A stretch of DNA of 64,000 bases from Daucus carota subsp. sativus (Eukaryota > Streptophyta > Magnoliopsida > Apiales > Apiaceae). Position numbers and translations under genes: made by a program. Below the pieces are notes generated by a model that searched no databases, had not been told where the DNA came from, and saw only the letters and a list, made by a program, of their open reading frames with translations. Location: contig NC_030381.2 of assembly GCF_001625215.2 (NCBI RefSeq), forward strand, positions 46,436,689 to 46,500,688, given 5' to 3'. Below are positions 34,590-52,753 of this stretch, piece by piece. Each line of letters starts with the position of its first letter. Position 1 is the stretch's first letter.

Positions 34590-35344
34590 CAATCTCTCTC
34601 TCTAATCTCTTTCTAGTTCCTCTCCCTTATGTGCCTGATGCATATAGAATATATAGATAGGAATAGACTGGGCTTACTTTGTATCCGAGTAGCCTTTGGA
34701 ATATATGCTAGGAGTAAGGATTCTATCTTGCTTTATCTTTGAACTGATTCCCACTCAAGCAGCTATTTCTTAACTATATATAAATGGACTACTGAACCGA
34801 GACAACTCGACAAAGTTCTACACAATATTCCTTTATTATCAATTTATCATGTGTAATCTATAATATCATACTTTACATTTGTAATCTATAACATCAAGGT
34901 TCTGGAATGCTTAAACCAGGTGGCTACCTAAAGGCATCAGGCATCACTACTTATTCTATCATTCCTTTACAAAAGAGTAAAGGATTATCCTCCTCTTTTT
35001 CCCTTATAGATCAATTCTACTAGGATATTTAATGCATCACAAAATCATAAAATTTATAATTTTTTAATATAGTCGCAGTTCATCTCAGTAACAGCCAACA
35101 TACAATTCTCATTTAAACAGTGCAGCACGCAATGGCAGTAATTAAACTCCCATTCATTCTATTTCGTGAACACTTTTCAGTTATAGGGCTGAGCAGCTCG
35201 GCTCATATCCCAATTGGTTATTTTTTGGCATGAGGAAGGGGGAGAAAAAATTATTAAAACCTAGCAAACTAGTTTGTTCTTCGCTTGATGCATACATCTG
35301 AAGAAGGCTTTTTAACAAACTTTGAAATCAAAACACCACAAAGA
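34590..35344. other. Intergenic region between paralogue B and TPI
   Basis: Carries the leader of paralogue B (CT-rich, 34584-34625) and, at its right end, the TPI 3' UTR. No gene is seen. Confidence 0.5.
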
Positions 35345-41116
<5,772 letters not shown>

Positions 41117-42381
41117 TGGTGCAAGCTGAGGGAGGCGAGTGTTGTCTGTGTGTGTGTTTGTAAAAGTGGTTGTACGCTTTGGGGGAAATATGTGGCGTTT
41201 GTATTTTGTGGATATATAGGGGGTTGGATCCTGTCCAGTGTCAACCCTTGAAACTTTACACTGCTGTGTTCAACTTTTATTTTCCAGATTTTTTTTTTGA
41301 AATATTTGAATATTCGATTCGTTAGTATTTTCTAATATGAATATTCAATTCAGATTTCAATAAATCTTAAATTGGGAAGTATTTAATATATTTTTAGGAT
41401 TATAAGTATTAAATTTTAATTGAAATAACTAAATATCTTATTATTTTTATGAATATTATATATTTTGAAAAGTTCATGGTATTTCCTATTAAATCCCTCG
41501 ATTAGAGTTAAGTTTAATGTAGAACACTTTTTTTAAAAAAAACATGGAGACCACTTATGTTATGCACGTAAAATATTTCATAAAAACATTGTAAAATGTA
41601 TAGTTTTGCAAATCATGTTCTACGAAATCATTATTTCATTTAAAATCTCGAATATGATATAAGTTTTACATGATGTGGAACATTACAAAATATTTTGTTC
41701 TGTGAAATATGTTAATTTGCAGAACATTTGTTCAACTTGCAGAACACACATTATTTACTTATTAAACATAGATGATATTCAACAATTTTAATGAATACAT
41801 CATATTTGTGAGACATATTTTACAAAACAATGTATTTTATCGTGTTTTGATTAAGAACATACGTGGTCTCCGAGGTTTTCAGCAGTCTTCATAAAACTTT
41901 CCTCTAAATAAATGATTAGATATATAAGAATAATATGTGAAGCAAGAGGGAAGTTCACAGTTCAGCAATTACGATCGAGAAAGCCAATTCATTTGAATAA
42001 AGTTTTTGTACTTTTAAAATCTTATCGTATAAAGATGTAAAATTAGATGTTTAAAACTTGATTTATGAAATTTGTAAGTAGATATTTCCTTTACCAAATT
42101 GAAAAATACTCTTAATCAAATTGGTGGTTTAAGAAATATTGACACTCAAACCTGAATTACCTAATTTTTATACATTCAATCTGGACACAAATGTCTAAGA
42201 GAATGTTATATGTCCTTAAAAACAGTTACAGACTACTATTAATGACACTATAACATTTCAAGTGTGACATTATAATGTTATGTCATTCAATCTCGACACA
42301 AATCTCAAAAAGCGTTATATATCCTTAAAAAAGGTTATAGAATTTTAATGACGCTATAATATTTCAAGTGTGATATTATAA
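41117..42381. other. Intergenic region upstream of TPI
   Basis: 41117-41300 holds the TPI 5' UTR and promoter. 41480-41900 has several 'gttctgcaaa', 'agaacat' and related words, in both orientations, like an old MITE. 42140-42370 has an imperfect duplication of 'acactataatatttcaagtgtga' with about 120-bp spacing. No gene is seen. Confidence 0.4.
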
Positions 42382-42970
42382 TATTGTGTTTGATTGAAAT
42401 GAATAAAATGAAATAGTGAATTAAAAGGAAATGATAAGGGGTAGGAGGAGGACTTAGAAAAAAAGTGAATGGGTATATTTTTTTACGTGAGAGTGGGAGT
42501 TTTTCTATTTTGATTTACTCCACTGCCGTGATTGAACGAGAATCAAGAAGAGGCTCGTGGGATTGACGCGAGGGGGTAGGGATGACTATAATTTTGGGAG
42601 CGAACTCCAGATAAATATGAAGCGCATGGATACAAGTTAGGCCTTGGAATGAAAGACAATTTCAAATCCGTTTTGTCTCCGAACAAGGAAGTTATAAGTA
42701 ATGCAACTATGAATCTCATGGAGAATTCGATCCTGGTTCACGATGAACGCTGACGGCATGCTTAACACATGCAAGTCGGACGGAAAGTGGTGTTTCCAGT
42801 TTGACAGAGAATATGTATAATTAAGAATGAAACATGCATTCACAAAATTGTGAGTTTGAGCTTAAAGTGTTAGGAATGGAATAAAAATTATAAACATTAC
42901 TACTATATCATAATTTAGATTTCATTCCATTCTATTCCCTCATTTTCATTCACGCAAGTCAAACACAATA
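42382..42970. mobile_element. Tourist-like MITE containing captured plastid DNA
   Basis: Ends TATTGTGTTTGA and (other strand) TATTGTGTTTGA, flanked by TAA on both sides (42379-42381 and 42971-42973). At 589 bp it is about twice the size of the related MITE at 24330. The extra length is a 280-bp plastid-derived block (42518-42800) in the middle. Confidence 0.85.
42518..42800 (+). pseudogene. rrn16: Plastid rrn16 promoter, leader and 5' end of 16S rRNA (NUPT)
   Basis: From memory of plastid genomes, this matches the Prrn region ('gaggctcgtgggattgacg', 'gggagcgaactcc'), the leader ('gccttggaatgaaagaca', 'aagtaatgcaactatgaa') and the first ~85 bases of 16S ('catgcttaacacatgcaagt', 'ggtgtttccagt'). 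It then stops abruptly at 42800. Differences from the plastid version that I could see in the 16S part are mostly G-to-A or C-to-T, as expected for methylated nuclear copies. It is not a working rRNA gene. Confidence 0.9.
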
Positions 42971-42973
42971 TAA

Positions 42974-43582
42974 TAGTATGTTGTTAGAAAATAAAATATA
43001 CTAATTATATAAAATTTGCTATATCTACAAGACATTTGTCTTCAATCATATTGATTATATTTTAATTTTAATAATTAATATGTAACTATTATTTTAGATT
43101 GTTATAAATATAATATATCACTTGAATATTGTAATAAGTGATATGAAATCTTCTTACAGTTCTCTAGAGATTCAACAAATACATCCGACTATCAATATCA
43201 AACACTGGCTAAAAATATTGTCAAAAAGTCAACAGCACAATCCTACTGGAGTTATTTTTTTCATAATCTCTATAATTTCTTAAAATAAATATTCCTTATT
43301 TATAGCTAAATATTTTGTACGATTCGAGAGAACAAATTGACAAATTCAAAGTGTATTCCTCATCATACATCAATAACACACTAAACAGCAAAAATATTTG
43401 ATATTTTTTAAAATTTTCTAGTAAATTAATAATTTATCTTAGCATAAATTAAAATTATAATTGTCACTATTAAAACTGCCCTCAACACAACAAACTGAAA
43501 TTATAATATTATTCAAATACTTTTAATAAATAGAGTAATAGATAATCTATCTATAATTATACAGAAAAGCGTCTTAATTGGA
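42974..43582. other. AT-rich intergenic sequence
   Basis: No gene or clear element is seen. Confidence 0.5.
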
Positions 43583-43586
43583 GTAC

Positions 43587-43790
43587 TTTTTTTTTTTTTT
43601 TTGACAAATATGGCTTATAGCCTTACATATGAGTATCTGTTCTACGAAACTCTCGGGGTGAGCCAGGGTCGAACCCATGACCTGGGACGACATTACTGCT
43701 ATAAAAGCCTAAACGAAATCAGCCAATATCACGGTGACACGTCAATATTACTCGTCACAATTTTCATATTTTTACTAGTCAACAAAAAGA
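43587..43790 (-). mobile_element. SINE-like element
   Basis: On the minus strand a B-box-like motif (GGGTTCGACCC at 43686-43676) is followed 75 bp later by a 16-base poly(A) tail (poly-T at 43587-43602 on the + strand). This is the order of a tRNA-derived SINE. The A box is not clear and target duplications were not found, so the left limit is uncertain. Confidence 0.45.
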
Positions 43791-43891
43791 TTTAGTAGAA
43801 TAGTAGGTATCGATCGGCTCACTAAAATTCACATCAGACAGAAACACATCTCTCGTTCTTCTCGATTTCAGGCTGCAACTCATCTCAAGTC

Positions 43892-46879
43892 ATGTCGATT
43901 AGGGTTTTATTACTTGTCGCTCTTCTCCTCTTCTCCGCTCCTCCTTTTCTCCGAGGTATAACTATCATTCTCAGATCTATATTTACATTGTTGTCTTGAT
44001 ATGACCCGATGCGATTTCGAATTTATTTGTTTATTTTATTTGTGTTGGATGAATCGGTTCAATTCAGTAATTCACTAATCAGACTATTATCTGGAATTTA
44101 ATTATTTGTGTTTGGCGGCGATTTAGTTGTTAGATGTCAATCTGAGTCTGACACTGAGGTAGAGGTAGAAGCTGCGGAAGATGGAGGCGAGCTTGGGATT
44201 GTGGATGATGAGGTCCAGGATTATGGCGGTGGAAGTTTCGTTTCAGCTCCCGGTGTCGAAACAGTTTGCGTTTTCCCCAAAAATCCTTCTAAATGTCAGT
44301 AGGATAGTTTCGTTTGATTTTTTTCTCGTTTAACTAGATTTGTCTTTGTCGTATGAGAGACTTATTCGTATCTGTTTGTATATTTGCAGCTGTCGTTGCA
44401 GGGGAACCAACTGATCTTTTAATTGGACTGAAATATGAGGGTGATTTTTATTATCTTTGCAGTGGAATTCGTTGCTTTTGATGTTTCTATTTTGTTTTAG
44501 TATATTGTATTTACTTGGTAATAGTATATTACTTGGCTGATCTTTAATGTCCGCTTTATCAAAATGGGGTATTCACTATTGGGTTTCTTTTCTGTGATTT
44601 TTTATGTTTGTTATTTGGAGTGTTACTAAATCCATCCACGGCATGTGATTTCTCTTTTGACTATTGGATGCTTGAAACAGGTGAATCAAATCTAAATGTT
44701 GTTGCTGTTCAAGCAAGTATCCATCTTCCTTATGATCATAATCTGCGGGTTCAGAATCTTTCTTCACAGGTACTTTTGGAATCACTTAGTAGTGCATGCA
44801 TATATCTTTTACTTGCATAATCTGTGTGTAAGCCCAGAAATTCTTTCGTAAAACTTTTTTTTCACAATTAAGTTGCAGGGTACATAAGTTCCCAACACCT
44901 ACAGTTGAACCTCAATTAAGTAATAATCGATGAAGTAATATCCTCGATAAAGTAATAATTTTTTCTGGCCCCAACATAGTGTAGATAGTGTAATTTTACT
45001 CTTAATAAAGTTATAAACTCGAAAAAGTAATATTTTTCGTTGGTCCCAACGTTATTATTTTAAAGAGGTTTAACTGTATTTTATGCAATCATATACTCAA
45101 TATCACTGGGAAGCTGTTAACATACATTATTTAATATCTTAATCATCACAGCTGAAGTAAGAAGGCAATCATAGGAACCAGAAATATAGACACATGATCA
45201 ATTAAACTGGATTTTTCTGTAGAAATTATACTACTAAAATATTTTCCGTCTCAATTAAAGCTACTGTGAATCCTCGCATACAATGAGGGTGTTTGGTATT
45301 CCGCTAAGAGGCAAAAGTACCTACAAAGGTACACCCCCCTCTTGTAGGAAGAGGGTTCCTCAGAATCCCCTCTATATAAGCATTGGTAATTTGGACATAA
45401 TTTCTCTGTTATTTAAGGTAGTAGTGGATGTATTTTCATTACTTTATAATGATTTTTCTGACATTGTTGCTCATGCATACCTCTTTCCTCCATGATAGGC
45501 TTTCAACAACGCCTCACTTTCTGCTTCAGCCCATGCGACGTTCCCATACACTTTTGCAGTCAGCAAATTTTTGCAGGTGGGTAATTTTATTCTTTCTTTT
45601 GAAGTGAGCATTCACTATCTTTTGCTTCCATGAGGACAACTCACCGATAAGTTGTTTTTGGGTAAGTGCTCAGTATATTTTTTTATTTGCAGGCTGGGAC
45701 ATTTGATCTTGTGGGGATCATTGTTTATGAGATAGACTCTACAGCATACCAAAGTACATTTTACAATGGTACCATTGAAGTTACTGAGGCTGGAGGTCCT
45801 CTAAGTGTTGAATCTGTATTTCTCTTCTCTCTTGCGGTAGCCTTGCTTGTCCTTCTTGGTTTGTGGGTTCGTACTCAGATTTCTCAATTCTCGAAGGTGA
45901 TTTTTATGAGCTTTTGCTAAATTTATCCTTAATTTCAAGTTAACCTTGGGCAACTTCTGACTTGTAAGTCAGAATCTACTTATTTGTACCGTTTGTGTAA
46001 CAAGTTAATTTCTAAATTATAAGCTAAAATCTGAGCTGAAAATCCTAACTCTTATTGCTGACTTGTTTTAATTCTTAAAATTTGACTTTAGAAAAATATA
46101 TATGATCACATTAAAAGATGGTTTATAATATTCTATCATCATATCGCTTTTTTATACCTAATGAGTTGTAAATTACTAATGAATTTGTCCAAACAGATAA
46201 ATTAGAAGTTACTTTTCGCTTATAAATAACTTTTTACTTATAAGTTATAAGTAATAAGTAACTTTTTACTTATAAGTTATAAGTAATAAGTAACTTTTTT
46301 TAAGTTAAGCCAAACGGCCCTTTGATATCCCACTTGCACTAGTGTTAATTCTACAGGGTACTGCCAGTAATCATGGAGAAGAAAGGGTTCTTTTATTTTC
46401 TTTCCTTATTAATGCCACACAAGAATTACAAATAACTAATGGGGAGGGGAAGTGGGAGGAGGGGGATTGGACCTGTCACTTCACTTTTAGTTTGTTTCCA
46501 AAAATTTTCAGATATAAGGAAATCATTTTAACAGTTCATGTCATCTATACTTCTTATCTTTTCCTTTACTTAGAAAACCAAGAGGGTGCAGAAGGTGGAA
46601 GTTGGCACTGAAACTACTACTGCTTCCATGGATGAATGGCTTGAGGTTTGTACAAGATGCATTATTAAATTTGGATCCTAGTTCTACTTTTTTAGCCTGA
46701 CTATAAATTTCTCAGTATCCGCTTCTCAGAAATTGGAAATTCAGAGTAGACTACCTTTTTAAACAGCCAAAAAAAAGTCTATGAATTTTAAGAACATGCA
46801 GACATCTTATTATTTTACATGTCTTTTTGCTCAGGGAACTGCATATACTCAGTCTAACAAATCAAAGAAAAAGAAGTAG
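43892..46879 (+). CDS. Translocon-associated protein subunit alpha (TRAP-alpha/SSR1)
   Basis: Eight exons: 43892-43955, 44127-44294, 44390-44440, 44681-44769, 45499-45576, 45693-45896, 46574-46645 and 46835-46879, all GT-AG; 256 residues. Residues 1-22 are a signal peptide. An acidic lumenal stretch ('DTEVEVEAAEDGGELG') leads to the conserved 'GVETVCVFPKNPSK', 'HLPYDHNLRVQNL', 'SAHATFPYTFAVSKFLQPGTFDLV'-like region (here 'FLQAGTFDLVG') and 'STFYNGTIEV'. One transmembrane helix ('SVFLFSLAVALLVLLGLWV') precedes a basic cytosolic tail ending 'NKSKKKK'. TRAP sits beside Sec61 in the ER membrane and helps import of proteins with weak signal sequences. Intron 4 holds a small mariner-type MITE and intron 6 a MITE with short tandem repeats. 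The gene is intact. Confidence 0.95.
44902..45076. mobile_element. Small mariner-type MITE in TRAP-alpha intron 4
   Basis: Ends CAGTTGAACCTC and (other strand) CAGTTAAACCTC, flanked by TA on each side. 175 bp, AT-rich, with repeated 'aagtaata' words. This 'CAGT..AACCTC' end type is common in plants. Confidence 0.8.
45945..46322. mobile_element. MITE-like element with 34-bp tandem repeats in TRAP-alpha intron 6
   Basis: The right end 'taagccaaacggcccttt' and 'cttataagt' words throughout mark a common MITE type. The block 'actttttacttataagttataagtaataagta' is repeated about twice between 46215 and 46300. The left border is uncertain. Confidence 0.5.
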
Positions 46880-49072
46880 ATCAGTTTTGAGGCCTGGTTT
46901 GGCTGACGGAATCAGTACAACTGATCTCTAGATTCTTGTAACTCAAGTTAGCCATATAGAAAGATTAAGGAAGCATCAAGGTGAAAGTGATGAAGGGGAG
47001 AGAGAGACTTGAATAGACTTGCCTTGCTGTTGTAGCATGACATAGAATCTTCTATGCTTTATTAGTTTCCACCTTGTAAAAGTCTCGAGTATTTTTCTCT
47101 CAACACAGAATTAACGTAAATTTCTTTTAGAAAAGATACAATTTTGTAAAAACTTGTTTATGCTGAGTGTGCCAATTTCTAGTTTTAGTTGGAAGTTAGT
47201 TTCTGCTTCAAACTGATGCTTGCCATTTACCAAACTTACTGTGTATGATGATTGATAGTGTTGGATGGAATAAGGGCGTGTTAAATAATTGGTTCTTACT
47301 GTAGTGGACCTATGTAAATGATTTTGTTCGCTGAGGCGGAGAAAAGAGAAAAGTAGTTGAGTGTTTGGTATACATCAAAATACACTCCTGATTGACGAGA
47401 CTGAAAAACCTAAAGAAATGAACAGAAAAGGCCCGTTTTAAATATTTGGGAGAAGTTGAGAGAGTTTCAAGAGTAGAGGATTAAAAGGAGGTTAATAATG
47501 CGGTACTTTCCGAAGAACAAGTCGAAGATTATGAAATTGTATTAAAAGGATTTTTCACAAGATAGGTGTGATGAAACGTATAACTTTTTGTTTGATTTAT
47601 TGTGGAGTAACATTCGGAAAATGATATATCCAGAACAACTTTTTAATTTTCAGAGCAATTTGTAGGAATTTATATTGAAAGTGTATGATTTGTGCAGATA
47701 AAGGGGGATTGAGCATTAAATTTGCTCTGGAACTTAACAAGTTGCTCTGGAAATAACATTTTTCATAATATTCTCATTAGTAATAGTCAAGGGAATGGCC
47801 CCCTGACCTCTGATATCCATATAAAAGACACGACGAGCATAAATACCCTCTTTTAAATTCTATTCTGACAGACTGAATATCCTTTATAAGGAATCGTAGG
47901 AAGATGCGACAATTTTTTCGAGGGAATCCCCAACGGTACAAATCTTCTCATTTTCCAAGTCAATCTGATCCACTCATTCGTAGAGGTATTTACTCCATCG
48001 CATGACAAGAAAAGATGATATAATTTAAAGAATTATAATTGCTAGAAATAAACACATGACCGTCTCAAAAAAATACACAGCTTAGTAAAACAGGATTGGT
48101 GGAGACGAAATCTGTTCACCAATATGAAAGCAAAAACAAGATGTTGAGAATAGAGTAATGTTATTTGGCTGTAGGGGGAGGGCTAGCTAGTAATGAACGA
48201 TAGTGGTAGTAGTATTAAACAGCCTCACCAATCCGTTCACCAAAAAAAGTTGCTTCATAATAGCATTGACAAAATCACAAATCTACCTATTAATTAAAGA
48301 TCCCACCGTAAGTAATCGCAATCAGACATATATCATGGGGTTGGAGATCCATTGTCCACATATCTTGCCATGAAATTATACTCGTAGAAATCATTCACAT
48401 GCTATTCAATGCCATCATGCTGTCACTCACTTTGAAAAATATGTCCATTGCCCAAATTATCTTTGCAAGGTTACTGCAAAAGAACAAACAAAACCCAACT
48501 AATACCCACTCATTCATATCCTCATAATGCTTTCCAGGGATAATAATAATCAATTCTTTTCTATAAATTTAAGTACTGGGTAAATTCTGCAAGTCTTTAC
48601 AGCTTAGATTCACCCAGGTAGCCCTCCCACAATCTTGTGAGTTTGTTTTTTGAGCGGAAGCCTCGTTTGAGATATTTTTTTCAGTTGAAATTCTTTTTTG
48701 ATAAAAGTTATCCTAAATCATAAGTTACTAATAAATCAATTTTTTTTTGTCGTTTCAGTTTTAATAACACATAGTCAAAATTATCTAAACAGTCCCAACT
48801 TATAATTTAAATCATAAAGTTACAATTTAAACTCAACCAAACACCCTCTTAATAGTCATGCAGACTCATCAGGTCGCAGCAAAAATCAGGCTTTCATAAC
48901 CGTGTTTCCACCTAATTAAACAATATCAATCAGCAAAACCCTGAGACAAAGATGTTTAACTATAAGCTCTACTTAGTCAACCTTGTCTCTGTGAAAGAGA
49001 GATTTCTGAATCAGACCTCTTGACAGATGTTCTGATAATCTCTAGCATAATGATCATCCGTACATAGAATCA

Positions 49073-49172
49073 GTTGCAAAAAACACTGTCAATAATATAC
49101 TCTGTTGCAAAACACACTGTCAATAATATACTCTGTTGCAAAACACACTGTCAATAATATACTCTGTTGCAA
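49073..49172. repeat. 31-bp tandem repeat, three units
   Basis: Units beginning 'gttgcaaaa' at 49073, 49104 and 49135, and a partial fourth at 49166; the last two full units appear identical. It lies about 600 bp upstream of the first PRP gene. Confidence 0.9.
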
Positions 49173-49687
49173 AATTTCCAAGTGATCTAATGCATCAGGG
49201 TTCTAAGTGCCTGATAAGTTGACAAGCACCTGATTTCTTTTAGTTTTTTGGATATTGCTTTACATTTTTACAGACTCAAAATTATCTCCTTCTCCTCAAA
49301 TCCTAACTGCGATGGAGATGTGCCGACTAGGATTAGTCTGGTTTACGTATTTAAAGACTTACTTCCAACCTTTACCACTCGGAACAGAAAGGTTCAATCA
49401 GGCAGCTAAGAACCACACACGGTGACCACACATAGTTTAGCCCTTTTCGCAATGTGGTTAACGTATTTAATGAGAGGTGGTAAGTAGGTTTACAACCATA
49501 GAGTCACATGAATACAGAGTGTGCACTGTATACAGTTGAGGTCATTAAGGTATTGATAATGGCCGGTTTCATTGAGTGATTTGCTGGCAAAATCTACAAG
49601 AGTAAATCTAGCACCATGGGCCCCTGGCCTTAGGCGGGCTTGACAATTTTGTGTCGGTTCTAAATTCAAGCCAGCCAGCTTCATCAG

Positions 49688-49695
49688 TATATATA
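49688..49695 (+). promoter_or_regulatory. TATA box of the first PRP gene
   Basis: TATATATA about 95 bp before the start codon at 49790. Confidence 0.5.
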
Positions 49696-49789
49696 GCAAT
49701 GCTCCTTGTTAGTCCAATACATAGTAGTCACTTATAGAAGCTCATAGCTTCAGATCAAGCCTGCACATTTCTTTCAGGAGTGATTCCCA

Positions 49790-51383
49790 ATGCGGATTCT
49801 TTCTGTTTCCCGGGGTCTGCCAACTGCTTTGTTGGTTACGTTGTTGGTGTCCGTGAGCTTCTGCTATGCGGATGACAAAACAGTTGAGGTTGTCGGGCTA
49901 GGAGAATGTGCAGACTGTAAAGAAAGCAACATTCAGACTAGCCAAGCCTTTTCTGGTATAGACATATAACTTCTTTCCTCTATTATGTTGTTTGAGTACA
50001 TTATATTTTTCATTGTCAAGTTAATATGCACCAAAATGGTTCTTGTGGCTTTACATATCGACGAATTTTATAGTTTGACAAAGAATATTGATGACTAATA
50101 TACTGACTAAATTTTTGCATGCAGGGCTTCAAGTGACAGTCGATTGTAAAACGAGTGAGGGACATCTCCAAAGAAGAGGCGTTGGAGAGCTGGACAAAGA
50201 AGGAAAATTTAAGGTTAATCTTCCAAAAGAGATGTTGGAAGATGGAAAACTGAAGGAGGAATGCTATGCACAACTTCACAGTGCATCGTTTGCTCCTTGT
50301 CCTGCTCACGGTGGCATTGAATCAATGAAGATTATCTTCGAGTCCAAAACAGAAGAAAAACACACCTTTAGCACTAATGGAAAACTAAAATTCTCAGCAC
50401 AAGTGTGCACCTCAGCTTTCTTGTGGTCACACCCATGGAAGAAGTACCTTCCACCATTGACTCCTCATCCTTGGAAGAAGTACCTTCCACCATTGACTCC
50501 TCACCCGTGGAAGAAGTACTTTCCACACCCCTGGAAGAAGTCACCAGTTTATATGCCTCCAGTGTATTCATCCCCACCAACTCCAGTTTATACCAAGCCA
50601 CCAACCCCGGTTTATACCAAGCCACCAACGCCAGTTTATACTAAGCCCCCAACGCCAGTCTATACTAAGCCACCAACGCCAGTTTATACTAAGCCCCCAA
50701 CACCGGTCTATTCTAAGCCACCAACGCCAGTTTATACTCATCCACCTACGCCAGTTTATACTAAGCCACCAACGCCAGTTTATACACCAAAACCAGTTTA
50801 CAAGCATCCACCAAAGCCAGTATACTCACATCCCCCGACTCCAGTCTATACACATCCACCAAAGCCCGTTTATACTCATCCCCCAACTCCAGTTTATACA
50901 CATCCACCAAAGCCGGTTTACACTCATCCCCCAACTCCAGTTTATACACATCCACCAAAGCCAGTTTATAGTCACCCCCCAACTCCAGTATACACACATC
51001 CACCCAAGCCGGTTTATACTCATCCCCCAACTCCCAAATACTCCAAGCCACCAACGCCAGTTTATACCAAGCCACCAACGCCAGTTTATACACATCCACC
51101 TACGCCAGTATATACTAAGCCACCAACGCCAGTTTATACACATCCTCCAACGCCAGTTTATACACATCCTCCAACTCCGGTTTATTCACATCCGCCTATC
51201 TATAAGAAGCCTTGCCCGCCCATTGTTCCTCTGCCTAAGCTTCCTCCAAAATATTTCCACCACCCAAAAGTACCCAAGATTCCTAAAAAATTCTTCCCCC
51301 ACCCAAAAGTACCCAAGATTCCTAAAAAATTCTACCCCCACCCTAAATTGACCTTCCCACCGCTACCACCTTACCACCCTTGA
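49790..51383 (+). CDS. Ole e 1-domain proline-rich cell-wall protein (PRP2/PRP4-like)
   Basis: Two exons, 49790-49955 and 50125-51383, encode 474 residues. Exon 1 gives a signal peptide and 'KTVEVVGLGEC'. Exon 2 starts a pollen Ole e 1-like domain (about 56-155) with 'GLQVTVDCKTSEG', 'LKEECYAQLHSAS..PCPAHGG' and 'KLKFSAQVCTSAFLW'. Then come three 'HPWKKY' units, about 30 'PPTPVYTK/H' or 'PPKPVYTH' units, and a tail 'PPIYKKPCPPIVPLPKLPPK' plus two 'HPKVPKIPKKF' repeats. This matches the Arabidopsis PRP2/PRP4 layout. Such proteins are secreted and locked into the wall; hydroxylation of prolines and cross-linking through Tyr are expected. Repeat copy number is easily mis-assembled. Antisense frames over the repeat are shadows. 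Confidence 0.94.
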
Positions 51384-52753
51384 GGCCTCCATGATATTTC
51401 TGTTTTTATTTGAAGTTCACATAAACTGTTGTTTTCTTTTATTGAAAGATTTCGGGTAATATCCCTTGTTCCAGCAATAATAAATACCTTTCTGGATATA
51501 GAGATATAGTTGAAGATTGCAGATTAGTGCCGAGTGATTGTGGTACTACCTGATAAAAGAACGTTAATATCAGTCATGTATTTACATTACACGTTGAATG
51601 TTTATTTCAAGATTGTATTTGTAAGCTTTTGCTTCTATTTGTAAAGTTGAAATACAATGCATTTGTCCTGGTTATAATTTTATTAATTAATGCATTCATT
51701 TGTTCTTATTTCTTTAATACCAATGCAGTCTGTTATAAGCACCTGAGATTAATAAAAAATGGAAGAACAGTTAAAGGCCAATCTGGTAAACGATAAGTCT
51801 CATTCGCTACAATGTATATTCCAATTAGCGTTATAGGAAGAATTCTTAGAACGATGATGATGGTTAATACCTAGGTGGTTATCTAGCAAAATCACAGAAC
51901 TTAGCTCGTGAAGTTAAAAATGCCCCAGTGCCTGGTGGTTAGACGTACTGAAGGTGATTCCAACTCGGAAATAATAAACGTCTGCAACTAAATTCTGCAT
52001 AAATAGAAAGAAGTATATAAATACGGGGTAACAAATCAACAACTAGTTCTGCAGTTAATCAAAAGATAAAAATTAGTGCATCTGTAATTGTATGAAACAG
52101 AGTAGCAATAAAATTGATTAACAGTGTTCCAGTAACATCACAGTATTAGTATAAATTTCTTGTTGTATTTCCAAGTGTACGCTCTTTTACCAGAACTGCT
52201 ATGTTTTATGTAGGATTGTCAAAGAATTCTGCCGTTCCAATCAGCAGACAATGCGTTGTACTGCAAATGATTTTCTGCAGTCCGCAGAGCATAAAGTACA
52301 AAGAGCATAAACATGAGAATTGTGTATGACACAGTTGTGAAGTTTAATGCTTACTCCTATGTAATTGTATTCCGCTTGACAATAGAAAAGGTAGGTTGAT
52401 AGATCTTGAATGAGGCCATGCATGAAGCAATTTTACCTACTATAGTGTGCATATTATAACATTCATCTCCTCTGCTGGAAAGCCTCATTAAAATTTGAGT
52501 ACACCTATCAGCTAAAACGGTGGTCATTATTATGACAATATTACTTTTTGCTATACTGTCAGAAGTGACCACTTAAGCATTCATGGAATCCTTATCTCAC
52601 TGTCCCAGCATCTGTGAAAAACTTGTCATATGCCTATAAATTTACGCTACCACTCATTTCATACTTGCATCACATAGGAACTTGCTTCGAAGTATAAGAA
52701 AATGTGCCTCAAGGATCTCAAGTCTTAGGTAGCCCTTCATTGTTTTCTAAAGT
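51384..52753. other. Intergenic region between the two PRP genes
   Basis: 51384-51700 is the 3' region of the first gene. About 52400-52560 resembles the sequence upstream of the decayed third copy (54900-55070), so it is part of the duplicated unit. No gene is seen. Confidence 0.5.

Larger units (their letters stand above)
46880..49789. other. Intergenic region between TRAP-alpha and the PRP cluster
   Basis: 2.9 kb. 46880-47130 is TRAP-alpha 3' UTR. 48640-48850 ends in 'ccaaacacc' and looks MITE-like. 49073-49170 is a short tandem repeat. The right end holds the PRP promoter. The 69-residue minus frame at 49699-49490 has no domain. No other gene is seen. Confidence 0.45.

Noticed and set aside
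42637-42843. A 16S rRNA gene or a 68-codon protein gene
   Set aside because: Only the promoter, leader and first ~85 bases of plastid 16S are present, so no rRNA can be made; the antisense frame is chance.
43601-43795. 64-codon frame
   Set aside because: It is inside the SINE-like repeat.
50568-51167. Several minus-strand frames of 79-113 codons rich in Trp and Ile
   Set aside because: They are antisense shadows of the VYT repeat array in the PRP gene.
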